From contig OX459108.1 of NCBI GenBank assembly GCA_949775045.1, forward strand, positions 13,973,711-14,037,710: a stretch of 64,000 nt of DNA, written 5' to 3'. The notes beneath the pieces were generated by a model. That model made no database searches and had not been told where the DNA came from. It was given only the letters and a program-made list of their open reading frames with translations. Below are positions 14,201 to 29,200 of this stretch, one piece after another; position 1 is the stretch's first letter, and each line of letters begins with the position of its first letter. Made by a program: the position numbers and the translations under genes. This stretch comes from Metridium senile. Its lineage: Eukaryota; Cnidaria; Anthozoa; Actiniaria; Metridiidae.

Positions 14201-17200
14201 AAGGTAGTTTTCCAAATATGTAACACTTAAAAGCTATTCCAAGTCGACTGTTTCCCAAAACGCACTGCAAAAAGATTCATAAAACATTGCTAAATACCTT
14301 TAAAGATACGTCCAAGACCACGATAGTCCATCTGATCAGAGCAGTTAAACACGACCACATACTTCCCAAGAGCTTTTCCCATATCTTTAGTGGTCTCCGT
14401 TTTCCCTGTACCTGCAGGGCCAGCGGGTGCTCCTCCCATTGCCATGCCCAAGGCTTGTGCCAGGGTGATATAACATCTGTCAGTGAGTGGAGTGATTACA
14501 AGACGATCTGTGCAGCCAAGGAACTCATCCTGGTAGATGAAGTCAACATCTGTGATGGACACGATGCAGTTGTCCGTCTCTTCTCTCCAGTAGAAACGAG
14601 ATTGTTTCAGCCATTCGAAGTCTGTAGGAGACTTGATGTTTTTCCTTACCTATGACAAATGATAAATAAAATATCAGACTTTATACTATAGTGTAGTGGT
14701 AACTCATCGCCCTTCCTTGTAGCAGGAGTGCTGGATTAAGAGAGAAGCAGCTCAACGTGGTCGAGTTGATGTTAACAGTCATGACATACTTTGGTGTGAA
14801 GCGTCCAACGACAAATTGAAACTCGTTATATCGTTCTCTTCATAAAGACGGCTTTTGCTGTGTTATCGCGTGTTCTACCTTAGCGCACGTTTGCCGCCTT
14901 TAGCCATAGACCGCTGTGCATATTGTTGGAGTGGGCACAGAACAAAGCTCTAAGCCGATATTAGCAAGACTTACCATATCATCAAAGATATCTCTCTGAT
15001 GGACGTGAATGGTGATCAATGTCTCGTATTTGATTCGTTCAAACTTAGTTAGTTCGGTAGTTGTCATTTCAATCAACTCGTTTAAGATGTCCAAGAAGTA
15101 TTGATTACGTTGGGCCATGATCTGTAAGAAATCAAACAAAGTTGTTTTCACGTTGCTGATTTATTTATATATGATCATCATCGTAAACCATCATTATCTT
15201 CGCAATCCATTTTCATCATCATCACCGTCATCATCATCACCATTACATCATCAACACCATCAATAACAACACAACACCATAATCATCATCGCCGTCGTTA
15301 TCAGCTCATCAACAACACCTTCAGGTTGAGATGTTTAGCACCGCTTCGCCCCACACCTTCTGATCACTGCAAGCATTGCGTTAGCAATATTTGCCTTGGC
15401 ATTTTCTGAGTCTCTTGTGATCACACCTCAACAGCAACACAATCATCATCATCATCATCATCATCATCATACCTTTTTATCAGATCTTGCATTTGACAAG
15501 GCATCTTCCGAGTCTCTTGTCCATATCATTTGAATACCAAGAAGACCGACCTGAAATACATAGCAATGTTAGAAATAACTTGCTGGGTGCCCCAAGGATC
15601 AGTTCTTGGCCCTAATCAATTCCTGTAAATACAAGTCTTACCTGTGCAGCGAATGAGTTGAGGAACTCGATAAGTTTGAATGCAGGATCCTTGATTGCAA
15701 TAGATGCCATGCGTATTACACCGTGCAAGGAATTACGAGCTTCTTTGAGGAGATTGTCCAGCCAAACCTCTACATTGCCCTGAAATGTACCATATACGTT
15801 GTGAAAACGTTAAAATCTATTTCGGCTCTAAGTCCAGCGGGATCCATATTAATCATCCGGATTAATTTATGATGAGTGTTCTCCGAAGAATATACATCGT
15901 GACATTATCGCCACCACCACCATATTATTACATTAGTAATCAGTAGTATCATTAAAATTATCATCATGATAAACATGATCATCATTATTCTTATCATCAT
16001 GCCTCAACATCACTTTTGATAACAGCAACATTTATATTTCCATACCTGAGCAATGACTGGTTTTTCCAGTGGAATCTGCTCACTTTCCCTGGAATTAATA
16101 GCGGTGATCTTATCATATTCCTTCTCTTCAAAGGTAACCGTCTTCACGTTGTCAAAGACACCTAGTAGATGAGCCTGGATGGTGTGTGAGTCGCTGGCTT
16201 GTCCAAGGATCTCAAGCAGGGCTGGATCAGACACGAAGAAGAAACGTGGAAACAAAAGACGCTTCTTCTCAAGGTAACTTCAAGGAAATAGACACAAACA
16301 AGTTATAAATAATTGAAATAATTGAAATAATAATTTAAGTTATTGAAATGCTTATGTGGTCTGCGTCAGGAAATTATCAGAGTAGAACTGGTAACAGGTT
16401 GCGTTGGTGTTTCTCACAAAAGCATTGGAGTAAAATTTGCTATAATTATCGTAGTGGTTAAATAAATGGAAACTAGCGAGTAAACTAGTTTAGGCTGCGT
16501 CGGTGTTTGATATAAACGATAGGTAATATAATGAAAGTTGTAACACCGTAAAAAATGTATGTTAACTTAACTTTACTGACGTTTCGAGCTTTAGCCCTTC
16601 GTCGGAGTAAAAGTGGTTAAATAAGTGCGCTCTGCGTCGACCTTTCTCACAAATACTAGTAATTGAGCGTATGTGGGCTGCGTCAGGAAAGAATCAGAGA
16701 AACACTAATAACGGACTTACCCACTAAGAGACTTTTGACAAATCTCCAACTGTTCCAACAAATGAGGCAACAGCTGACCAAGAGTGTCATCTCCAACACA
16801 ACACTGAACAACATTCGAGTTCTCGTGCGCTCGCTGCATAATTTTAACCCAGGATTTGTCGATCTGGCTGAATCGTTTGGCTTCTTGTGGAAGCTGTTTA
16901 GCGATGTCACCACCAACAAATACAGCCTCCAAGTAGACCCACAAGTTTTGAACGACGAGCCAGTTTTCGATTATCTCTGTTGAACCAGTTAGTTTTGCGA
17001 CCCACTTTTGGATGTCTGCCTTGAATGGGGCATTGTACCTTTGGATAAATGATAGAAAAGGATGTAAGGCTCCAAAAGGTGAAACGTGTGCGAGATTTAA
17101 TAGAACTGGAAAGTTCTTGGGTGGAAATCATGTGCTGTTCAGTGTATATATCTTCTAATGGAATGAGTTTAATGAATGGATGAAAGCAAGAATGAAAGAC

Positions 17201-20200
17201 GATGGTTGATGATGATGTTAATTATGATTACAATGAGAATGATGATTACGATGTGAGACGTTATGATATAGTGATGATAATGTTAGTGATGATGATTACG
17301 ATTATAAATTAACACCATATCATTAAAGGGCATTCGCTTTCTTGATCATGAACCACATTTCATGAATATCTTCGGCCATTCTCCGTAAACACTTCGTAAG
17401 TAAAAGTTCTAATCGATTGTCTATCGTAAGGCGTTCGTTACCTGTTACTCAACAGCGATCCTAGCACCATAAGACTGTCTTCCATAAGAGAGACAATTTC
17501 AGCTGTATCAGTTCCTTTAAGGAGAAGTTCACCACGGTTCTTGAAACCAGCAAATGAAAAGTTCTGGGTACTCCAGTCGGCTAGCACGGCCTTAAGCTTA
17601 CTCTCGATATCTTTCTCTTTGACGGCAGCGATACAGATATCCTATCACAAACCAAATTAACCACATGAAGTGTGGAAAGCGGATTTGAACAGTGTATTTT
17701 ATAAGTGTATTGGGGGGGGGGGGGGGATTCGGCAAAATCACCTGTTGTCTTTTTCGAATACTACGCAACCCAAGCAAAAAAAAAATATCAACATAAGAAT
17801 GAATGTTAAGACTCCACTGTTCATATTCTCAATCGTGATTGGATAATCATGTTTTGGTGGCCCTGATCAATCGAAGCTTTAATACGAATTTCGTCACAGC
17901 TCATCACCGTTATTAAGGTTTTCAATAGCATAATTCTACTACACATACTCGTGAACACAAACCAACCAATCAAATTGCTTTACCTCAATTTCTTCCTTAT
18001 TTGGCAACAGTGGTGCACTCATCAGCTGTCTAAGTTGGAATGTCTCTGACTCAACGTCCAGGGTGACGCCCACCATCTGTGAGATCCTGTCCCAATGACG
18101 TAGTTTCATGGCTTTGTTTGCCATCATCTCAAGCAATGGACAACATTCACTAAAGTCGTCAATTGTCTTCTTGAGGTCGAGGAACGCCTGCCACTCTTTG
18201 AGGGCCTTGGGAAGTTTACGAATTCTTAGAAGAATAGAGACTAGATGTTAGTTATTTAATATGACATATACAAGTTGATCATCTCGTCGTCCTCACCACC
18301 ACCATCAAAAACACCACAATGCTATAATCAACCACGATATCTAATTATCATCATAATCATTATTATTATGAAAGCCATTATCATCAAATCATCCTAATCA
18401 TCATACTGCATCATCATCTGCATCATCATACATACCCACGACAATCATTATCATCATCTACAAGACTATAATCATCATCATAAGCATTATCATCAACATC
18501 ATCTGCATATTCATCATACATTATCACGACAATCATAATCATCATCATCAACATTATCACAATCATAAACATCATCATCACCTTCATCATCATCATAAAC
18601 ATTATCATCTTCATCGTAATCAACATTATCAACATCATCATCTTCATACCTGTTCTGGTATTCAAGCAACTCGTTGTTAATCTTCTCAATATCAATTTCC
18701 TGCCATAAGATATCATAGTATCCATTGACATTATCGATAACCGAGTTGTACAAGCTGTACAGTTTCTGTAGTAATCCGAGCTCACGACGGATGCGTTGGA
18801 CTGTTGGGTATTCAGTCATCTCCAGACCAAACAGCTCCTCTCCCCCTATAGCAAATACAAAGTAAAGCATTTTATATTAAGGAAATTTTATATAACCCCT
18901 CCTCCTATAGCAAATAGAAAGTATAGCATTTTATATTAAGGATTTTTAAATGAAACTGATTACGAAAATTCTGAAATAACCCCTGCCCCTATAGCAAATA
19001 GAAAGTAAACTGAGCATCGTATACGTATTTTGGTTAAGATTAAGGATTTCTAGATAGAACTGATTAGCCGGAAATTTTGAGTTGTGTTTGCTGCCTCTCA
19101 ATCTGGTGAATTCGATAGGACATATTATTACCAAAATATACATAACTTCAAAAAGATACTAACATAATTAGCTTGCATGTATTTATGTAATCTCCCTCGC
19201 AGCCGTTATTAGTACCGGGCTTCCTGTGTCACTAGTGGGGAGGGACATAGGAAGCCCGACACTAATAACGGCTGCGAGGGACACCAGTATTTATGTCGCA
19301 GTTATTATATTGTAATGTATTTATGTATTTGTTGAAAACCTCCATGAGTAAAAGATATTGTTAATTAGATGTTTTCTCACTCTGGAAATAATGTTATTTT
19401 GTTGTCGAAAGTCGATAATATTTTCACGTCAAACGGAACTAGAGACAAGTTAATAAAGAAAAAAGTTACCTGAATATGTTTCGTACTTTCTCCAAATCTC
19501 GTCAAACCGAGCCTGGAATATACCAAGACGATCACTGGCTTCTCTTGGGGCGATACCAGACACCATGGGACCCCTATAGAAATAACAGAGTGATTAAATC
19601 ATCATCATCATATTTATTTGAATAAACCATCAGGAGAGGTTACACATTTTTACAAAATTAACATATGATACTGTTTAGAACATGTTACAAATATTTATTT
19701 ACAGTCATTTCTATCGTAATAATTGTGATCATTCTCATCATCATTGGCAGCTGTCATAGTTGTCATTATAGTTATTTTAATGAATCATCATCAGCATTTT
19801 TTTCATTAGCATCTTCAAAGCCAGCATAATCATCAACATCATCGCCAACAGCATTACCATCAACACCATTATCATTACCATGAACAGTTAACATCATCAA
19901 TCATAATCACCAACCATCATCATCACCAATCATCATCATCATCATTTATTATCATCAATCATCATCATCATTAATACCATTTTCGTTATCATCATCATCG
20001 TCATCAGCAGCACCAATATTATCGTCATCGACATCAGTGTTATCTCTTCGTTCTACTTACTTATCAGTGTAGTCATTTGTGAATTCTTCTACTACGACCT
20101 TAAAGTTAGTCACTCCCTCTAGTAGATCGGCCTTGAACTTTGGTTGGATACTGAGTAGGTTTGCCGCAACTGAACCAGCCTAAATGAGTTAGAGAGAAGT

Positions 20201-23200
20201 GACATTATCGTTATTTCGTAGGCGTTAGCTGGCACAGTTTTTATTGTGCATACTTCTCACTTTCCCATCATAATCACTACCACCACCATCATCATCACAA
20301 AAATCATCCTTATCATTATCATCGCCATCATTTGATTCACATCATCATCACATCTATATTAACTTAACAAACATCGCAACCAGCATTTTTATTATTATCA
20401 TCTCCATCAATCATTATCATCAATCATCATCAATCATAACCAGCATCATCATCAATCATAACCAGCATCATCATCATCGTGAACATCATCATTACCAATC
20501 ATCATCATCAATCATCATCATCAATCATCAACCATCACTCATCATCAATTATAATCATCATCAACCATCATAAATCATCATCATCATCAACCATCATCAT
20601 CATCAACCATCATCATCAATCAACTATACCTGTGCCGTTAGTTTTTTCCATGCATATGTCAGACCGTCGACTCGTTCAGCATCAGAGCTGGGATAGTGTA
20701 GTTGATAACGGTTCATCATAGCAAACGATTCTTCGATTGGACCAATCATCATATCCATTCTAGGGAAATATCATAGAAACATTCAATTTTCAACCACAAT
20801 TGTAGATCTTCTCGCGATGTGATTGGTAGAGAGCCGTAGTCAATAGGAGAAAATTAAACGGCTGACAGACAACCGGACAGACAACCGGACAGATGTTCAG
20901 ACAGGCAGACGGACATACATCAAGACAGATCGACATACAGGCTGACACATACATAAAGACAAACAGTCAGACTGACATACATACATAAAGACAGACAGAC
21001 AGACTGACACATACATAAAGACAGACAGTCAGACTGACATACATACATAAAGACAGACAGACAGACTGACACATACATAAAGACAGACAGTCAGACTGAC
21101 ATATTACATACATAAAGACAGACAGACAGACTGACACATACATAAAGACAGACAGATAGGCAGACTGACACACAGACAGACAGCATCCATACAGACCGAC
21201 AGACGGACATACAAGCAGACAGACAGACGGACATACATCGTACAAACAGACAGACAAGCAGACAGACATACAGGCAGACGGACAGACAGAACAACTTACT
21301 TGATCTCTGATTCTCTTATTTCGCTGAGACCAGCCATACTACTTCTGACGTCATCAAGGTCTGTAATATTACGAGCGAGTCGCTTGGTTAGGTTATCAAT
21401 GAACGTGAATATCTCCTCCATATCGGTACTAGCCTGTAAAGACAAACATACACGTTTTAGTGTTTTATACGGCGATGTTTGGCGATGTTTGGCGATGTTT
21501 GGCGATAATAGCTTAACAATATTATTTAAGTATTCCCGCAGGCGAGGTGAATATCAAGGGACGATGACCGTAGCCTGCGTAGCAAGCGTTTCTTTTTGGG
21601 AACGGGTAAAAGTTGGTTTGGGTTGGTTTGGGATAGCAGTGTTACCAATATGGCCGCGCGAAACCTAAGACGAGTGCAAAAAATGAAGTTGGTCTTTTTT
21701 TAGACTAACATCCTTGATTATACATTTCATGAATATAAAATATAATATATAATAACCTTAAAATACTTTTTAGGGAGGAAAATATATGTAGTTATGTAAT
21801 AATTATTTAGACATTATTAATACATTTTCAGTAATAATTTCTCAAATGACTTGCACTTTAGCCATTCTAGATCTAACCACCTTATAAACTAATTAATAGG
21901 CAGCTTTTTCGGAGCACAGCGTATTTCCTCCTCATGGTGCAACCACGACTAAACTTTACCTTTTCAGCAAGAGCCTGTCCGAATGCCTGTTTCCAGGCCT
22001 TGGTTTCTGTGACTAGTGCCTCTTTGAGACGGTCAGTCAGGTAGATGACGGAGCCGATACGATAGAAGTGAGGTAACTCCTCGATACGCGACTCTAGATT
22101 CTGAAAAAAAAACAACAATTGTTTAGTTATAATATCATTAATAATAATACAATGTTTTAGGAGCATTATACTAAGCTCTTATATACAAATCAATAAATTA
22201 GTTATCAAAATAATAATAATAATATATAGCTCTTGAAGACGCATCTAACTAGAGTTTATTCTACTCTTTAAATTAGTATTTCAACTATCAACGCATTTGT
22301 TCTTCTGAATCAGTACAACAAAATCCAGTACTTTTCTTCTCCAGTCCCGTTTTCACACCAGACGAATGTATACGTCGTAAGACGATTTGTCCGTCTACAC
22401 ATTTTGTCCGTCTTGTGTGAAAACAGCTTTTGGTCATGTGCTCAGGCCCCGTCGTGAGGGTCCCTAAAAGGGGTTAACCGTCTAGCTTCAACTATGAACG
22501 GCCTAAAATTTAACCGTCAAGGTAGACCCTACTTTATTATGATCTGAGTCATCATCATTTCTAAACATTTTTGACAAGTTTCATGACTGCCGTTATGGGT
22601 CCCCAACATTGTCTTTACCTGATAGTATTTGACTTGAGAATCAAAGTCTGATAGTAGTGGTTTTGATTCCATGAACTCTTTGACTTTCTCATTGGGATCC
22701 TAGAACAGAAATATAAGTAAGTATTATACTGATTTTTGTAAGTAACTTAATGTAATTTAATGACCATCTTTTTCATCATTATTATCGGCATCATTATCAT
22801 TATTATCATCATCATTATTAATATTATCATCAGTATTATCATCATCATCATCAACATGATCGTCATCATCATCATCGTTATTATTTTAATCATCATACTC
22901 ATCCTCATTATCATACTTATCATCATCATAAACAATATCGACATCGCCATCATCATCTTTATCATCATTGTCATAATCATCATCACCATGCATCATCAAC
23001 ATCAACATCATCAATATCATCCCCATTATCATCTTCATCATTATCGTCATCATCATAACCATCATCACTATCATTGTTGACATAACCATCATCGTCTTTA
23101 TCATCATCATGATCATCATACATGTACATGTACATGCATATTATATTCATCCCCACTAGGTACACACAATTATCATTAGCCATGATTATCATCTGGGGCC

Positions 23201-26200
23201 TGTTGTACGAAGCCTGAATAGCGCTATCCACCGGATAAATCCCTAACCAACCGATAAAACCTATACGAATTCTATACACTGGATAACTCTTTTCCAGTGG
23301 ATATCTTTATCCAGACTTTGTACAACTGGCCCCTGGGTAGTATCTCCAATAGTCGTACCTCATTCCAGAGTTCCTTGAACGCGTCCATCTCACTAAGAAC
23401 GTCTTTACAATCAGCTTTAAATGTGCTAACGATTGAACTGAGCATGATGACAACTTTAAGTACATCTTTGTGTTCTGAGACTATCTTGTATAAGGACTTC
23501 GGATGGACGGGAGGGACTGGTTTACCTTCCTCGACCACGGGGATTGGGGGCTGGTGAATAATTGCATGATCTTTCCATTCGTGGACTCGCTGAGAATATT
23601 GAATAAATAGATGAAGTAATGAATGGATAAATGAATGAATAAACGGATAAATGAATGAATAAACGGATAAATGAATAAATGAATGAATGAATGAATGAAT
23701 GAATGGATAAATGAATGAATAAACGGATAAATGAATAAATGAATGAATGAATGGATGAATGGATGGATGAATGGATGAATGAATAAATGAATGAATAAAT
23801 GGATAGATGAATGAATGAATAGATAGATGGATGAATGAACGAAAGAAAAAATAATGAATGGAAGGATGAATGAATAGTGAAAGTTATTTATTTATTTATT
23901 TTCTCTGAGATATAAGCATGCATAACTTTATTAGGTGGAGGAGTTAATTGTTTTAGGTATTAATTTAAGGTCGTGTCTCAGCGCATTTGATCATTTACCA
24001 ATCAGACTTATTCATAGATGGATGGATAAATAAATAGGTTATCAGCTGACCTGTGTTGTCTTAAGTATAATCTGTACAGCTTTGTTCAGTAATTGTTGGA
24101 TGTCATCAAGGCTTGGCTTTAGAAGCACTGACGGTATCTCTAGTACGATGTCAGCCTATAAATAAAATATTGATTTAACACTAGGCATCGCAGTAAACCA
24201 ATATTAACAAAATTAATTGGAAAGAAGTGACGTAATATTTATTACATAATATGAGTAACATTCTTATCATTATATGTTGACATCATTACTAAGTTTATAT
24301 TATATTGGTCATTGTCCCCATTGTGATCGCAACTGTAACCATTATCATTATCGTTATCATTACCAATTTCGTCATCATCAATGTTACCATCACAACAGCT
24401 ATCACCATCACCAATATTGTCATCATCACGATCGTCATCATCATTGTTACAATAATTATTATCACCATTATCGATCGCCAATATTATCATCATCACGATC
24501 AACGTCATCATTACCATCACAACAGTTATCATCATCACCATCATCGTCATCACTCACCTTAAACAATGCTGCCTTGATCTCTCCATTATCACCGATAAAT
24601 TTACTCGATGCCTGCATTCGTCTTTTAATCGAATCAAGCGATAACCTGGTACATCGAACCAACGCATCGATCGTTCTTTGATTAAAGAAAATGATTAAGT
24701 TCCAGTAATAACAAGGCATACACTCCCAGCATCGATTGCCCTTGTTGTTTTTGGCTTGTTTTGATTCAGAGTTCAAACAGGGATAGTTTGCCTTGATAAG
24801 AGGCGCTACTTCCTCGGCTGTCATGCTGGACTTTAGAGCGTCCAGGAGGAAATCGACGGACGATTCGACCAGTGTACAATACCTGTAAAGAGATAAGAAC
24901 AATTAGTTCAGTCTTATTTTAATCACTTAGACCTGTGAAGGAAGCGACAGAGTGTTTCATTGAAAAGTAGTTGTACGACATTTTTTTCTTGTTGTTGCTG
25001 TTGTTGATCATGATTGTTGACGTTGCTGTTGTTGATAATGTTGCTGCTGCAGTTGTAGTTGTAGTTGTTGATATTGTTGTTGTTGATGTTTTTGCTGATA
25101 TTGTTGTTGTTGTTGTTGATATTGTTGTTGTTGATATTGTTGTTGTTGATATTGTTGATACCAGTGCTGTTGTTGATGTTTTTGTTGATATTGTTGTTGT
25201 TAATATTGTTGTTGTTGATATTGTTGTCAATATTGTTGTTTTTGATATTGTTGTTGATATTGTTGTTGATATTGTTGATACCGGTGCTGTTGTTAATATT
25301 GTTGTTGTTGATATTGTTGTCAATATTGTTGTTTTTGATATTGTTGTTGATATTGTTGTTGATATTGTTGTTGATATTGTTGATACCGGTGCTGTTGTTA
25401 ATATTGTTGTCAATATTGTTGTTTTTGATATTGTTGTTGATATTGTTGTTGATATTATTGTTGATGTTGTTGATACCGGTGCTGTTGTTAATATTGTTGT
25501 TGTTGATATTGTTGTTAATATTGTTGTTTTTGATATTGTTGTTGATATTGTTGTTGATATTTTTGATACCGGTGCTGTTGTTGATATTGTTGTTAATATT
25601 GTTGTTTTTGATATTGTTGTTGATATTGTTGTTGATATTGTTGATACCGGTGCTGTTGTTAATATTGTTGTTGTTGATATTGCTGATACCGGTGCTGCTG
25701 TCGATATTGTTGTTAATATTGTTGTTTTTGATATTGTTGTTGATATTGTTGTTGATATTGTTGTTGATATTGTTGTTGATATTGTTGTTGATATTGTTGT
25801 TGATATTGTTGTTGATATTGTTGTTGATATTGTTAATACCGGTGCTGCTGTTGATATTGTTGTTGATACCGGTGCTGTTGTTCATATTGTTGTTGATATT
25901 GTTGTTGTTGATATTGTTGTTGTTGGTCATGGTTGTTGTTGGTGTTGATGATCATTATTATTGTTTTTTTTTATGTTGTTGATATTGTTGTTTTTGTTGT
26001 TTTTGTTGTTGTTGTCGTTGCTGTTGAACTGGTGCTGTTGTTGTTTTTGTTGTGAAATTAGTAGTTGTATTTATTAGCAATACTTTTATTATACTTACTT
26101 GGTTAAAACATCAGCGTTTTGGTTACAAGTACGTTCAGTTGTTTCTACAAAGTCTTCAATAAAGATCGCTTCTTCTTCAGGTAGATCACATAACGGGGTA

Positions 26201-29200
26201 CTACCGATTTCTTTAAGACTTGCTTCGATACGGCAATCAAGGATATCTCGAACCTGATACGGTAAAGTTGCTGTGTTTACGATAACAATAACAATGGGTT
26301 GCTAATATTGATTTTTAAATGCTTACATCTTTCGAAAGACGCTCCAGAGCTTGTACGGATTGCTGTATGCCATCAATATCTGAAAAGAAAGCGTTCTGGT
26401 TCAGTTGTAAGAAAGACGTTTTACATTGACGTAGAATTGACTATGAATCTAAGAAATTTGAAATCTATTAGTCGTTTTAAAACGAATTTAAAGATATATT
26501 TATTCAAATTAGCTTTTTAATTAAATTTTTTTAGTTCTCTTCGTCATATTTATTTTGTCATATGTTATATAATACTTTTCTATATTTAGATTTAGATTTT
26601 TAACAGTGCAATTTAATATTTATAGTTAATCTTATGTATATACATATATTTTTCTTGTAAAGTGGTTAGAGCAATTAATGAATATGCGCTATATAAACAA
26701 AGTTTATTATTATTTATTATATTAGACAACGCATGCAAGAATACCAGTTTGACAGCATACATAACTGTTACAGCTTAAACATTTTGTAGATAGGATAATA
26801 CGCAAGCTACTAGTATATGCGTAAGTTACGCTAGTCCCTATCGTAACCTGTGGTATTCGCGCAAGCTATTTCTTATTTCATATTTCTTATACGATACATA
26901 AACGGAAGTGCTTTACGTTACTTACAACTGGAATAATTAGTGTCCATTTCAATTGGGCTAATTTTTAGTCTACTTGGTTTACGCAAGCTAACTACAGTTC
27001 AACGTGATTAATTCTTGTTTTACGCAACTACGCTACGTTACTTACATTCTAAATAGTTCAAAGATGTATGTTTCAATTGGGCTAATCTTTAGTATACTTG
27101 GCTTACGTATGCTAACTACAGTTCAACGTGGTTAGAGGGTCCACAATAGGGTTCTCATATCCCGCAATCCCGCTCGTTTTTGCGTGAAAACCCGCCATCC
27201 CGGCATTTTTTATGGCACAATCCCGATCCCGATAAATCCTTGCTAGGACTTACTATTCCTTACTCATAACGATGTTTATATTAGATAGAAATCAAAACAA
27301 CGGGCAAATAAAAGTCAAACGCGTGTTTCTAGATACGTTAGACATGTTCTGGATTCAAAACGAACTCAGTAATCCAAAATCCGGCTGCCAATGCTATTAA
27401 TTTCCCGAATCCCGACACCTAAAAAAGGTGAAATCCCGATCCCGCTCGAAATACAGAATCCCGCATCCCACTCTGATTTTTGTTAAAATCCCGTATCCCG
27501 CCCTTAAAAAAAAGGCTTATCCCGCATCCCGCCAGACCTATTGTGGACCCTCTTAATGCTTGGTTTACGGACGATACATACTGGCTTAAACGCAACAAAA
27601 ACGCAAGTGCATTACTTTACTTACACTCTGAGATGTTCAAAGATGCCTAGTTCACTGAATTAGGCTAGTTTTTAGTTTACTTGGTTTACGCAAGCTAACT
27701 ACAGTTCATCATGGTTAATCATTGGTTTACGCAACAAACACGCAAGTGTTACGTTACTTACATTCTGGAATGTTCAAAGATGTCCAGTTCAGCATAGCAA
27801 GGCCAGGTTTAATTGTCTCGTCAACGCGGTCCGTAAAAGGTTTCATAAGAGGAAGTATGACCTCAGGAATACACTCAACAACACGATTGTACTCTTCAAG
27901 GACTTCACAGAGTCGGTTACTGTTGGATTTGATCTGTTCTTCTTTGAGACGGAGCACTTGAGCAGCATTTGGAACCTTAAAAAAAAGGTACGTTTGGGTT
28001 GTTACGTTTTCCCTGAGTATTACTGACTTTATACGCAGGAACAAACGTACAATGCTACGTAACATTGATGTAATATTTTCAATATGCTATGTTGTGTATG
28101 TTATACGTAAGTTAATGTTACGTATTAAATGAAAACGTAATACTTACCTCAAGGTTAAGTCTGACCATGCATTTAGCTTCTTGAATCAACTCTAAAATTT
28201 GCGGATCAAAGTTGACGAACAGCGCCTACAAATGATTAAATCAATACATTACAAAGATGTTCATACAGTAATAAACAATGGTCACGACGAAGCTAAGTAC
28301 CACGAATCGATCGAACTGAAGGAGTAGCGTCCGAAATGTCAGCAAGTTTACGTACCTTTGTTTCTGGGTGCCTAACGAGAAGGGACGCTTGAAGACCACT
28401 TTTCGCAGCCTCGACAGCACGGTACCAGCCACGATGATAGAGAACCTGAAGAAAGGAGGACATTTCTTAATAATGGCAAGAAGAGCAAGAGCAAGAACAA
28501 GAGCAAGATAAATTGTACAGAGCTAAACCAACCTCAAATTCGACAAGCACTGTTGCCATCTTGTTGTAGCTCTTGATAAGTCGTTTAGCATCCTCACCCT
28601 ATGGAACAGAATTATTGATGAAGATCAGAATACAGGTGGCAACCATGATGATGTTGGTAATCATGATACTAACGACGACGATGATGATGATGATAGTGAT
28701 GCTGGTGGTGGTGATGACCGCAGGCAACTCAGGTTAGCGATGATGATGATGGTGATGGTAGTGGTGGTGATGACAATGGTGATGGTAGAGGTGAGGAAAA
28801 TAATGGTGATGGTGATGGTAGTGGTGGTGATGATGATGATGGTAGTGGTGGTGATGATGATGGTAGTGGTGGTGGTGGTGGTGATGATGATGATGATGGT
28901 AGTGGCGATGGTGGTGATGATGATGATGATGTTGATGATGGCAATGTTTTTGATGATAATGACGATGTTAATGGTGTTGGTGATGATGAGGGTGGTGATG
29001 GTGATGGTAATGTTGATGGTAATAATGGTGCTGTCGTTGCTGATAATGCTTATGGTGACTATACGAGGATGATCGAATGTAATGGTCAGTTTATTTATGA
29101 TGCAATGACCAGTATTATCACATACCTTTAATATCTCTGGATATTTCTTAAACTGAACCATTGGCTCGTGAATCCGTCGAAACAGCTGCTTCGCCCATGT

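Noticed and set aside
20967..21294. Cys/Val/Ser-rich open frames on the minus strand
   Set aside because: Translation of the GACA/CATA microsatellite.
24923..25982. Open frames of 305-335 codons on both strands
   Set aside because: They are translations of the GTTGTTGATATT minisatellite; no initiation context, no domain, and equal openness on both strands.
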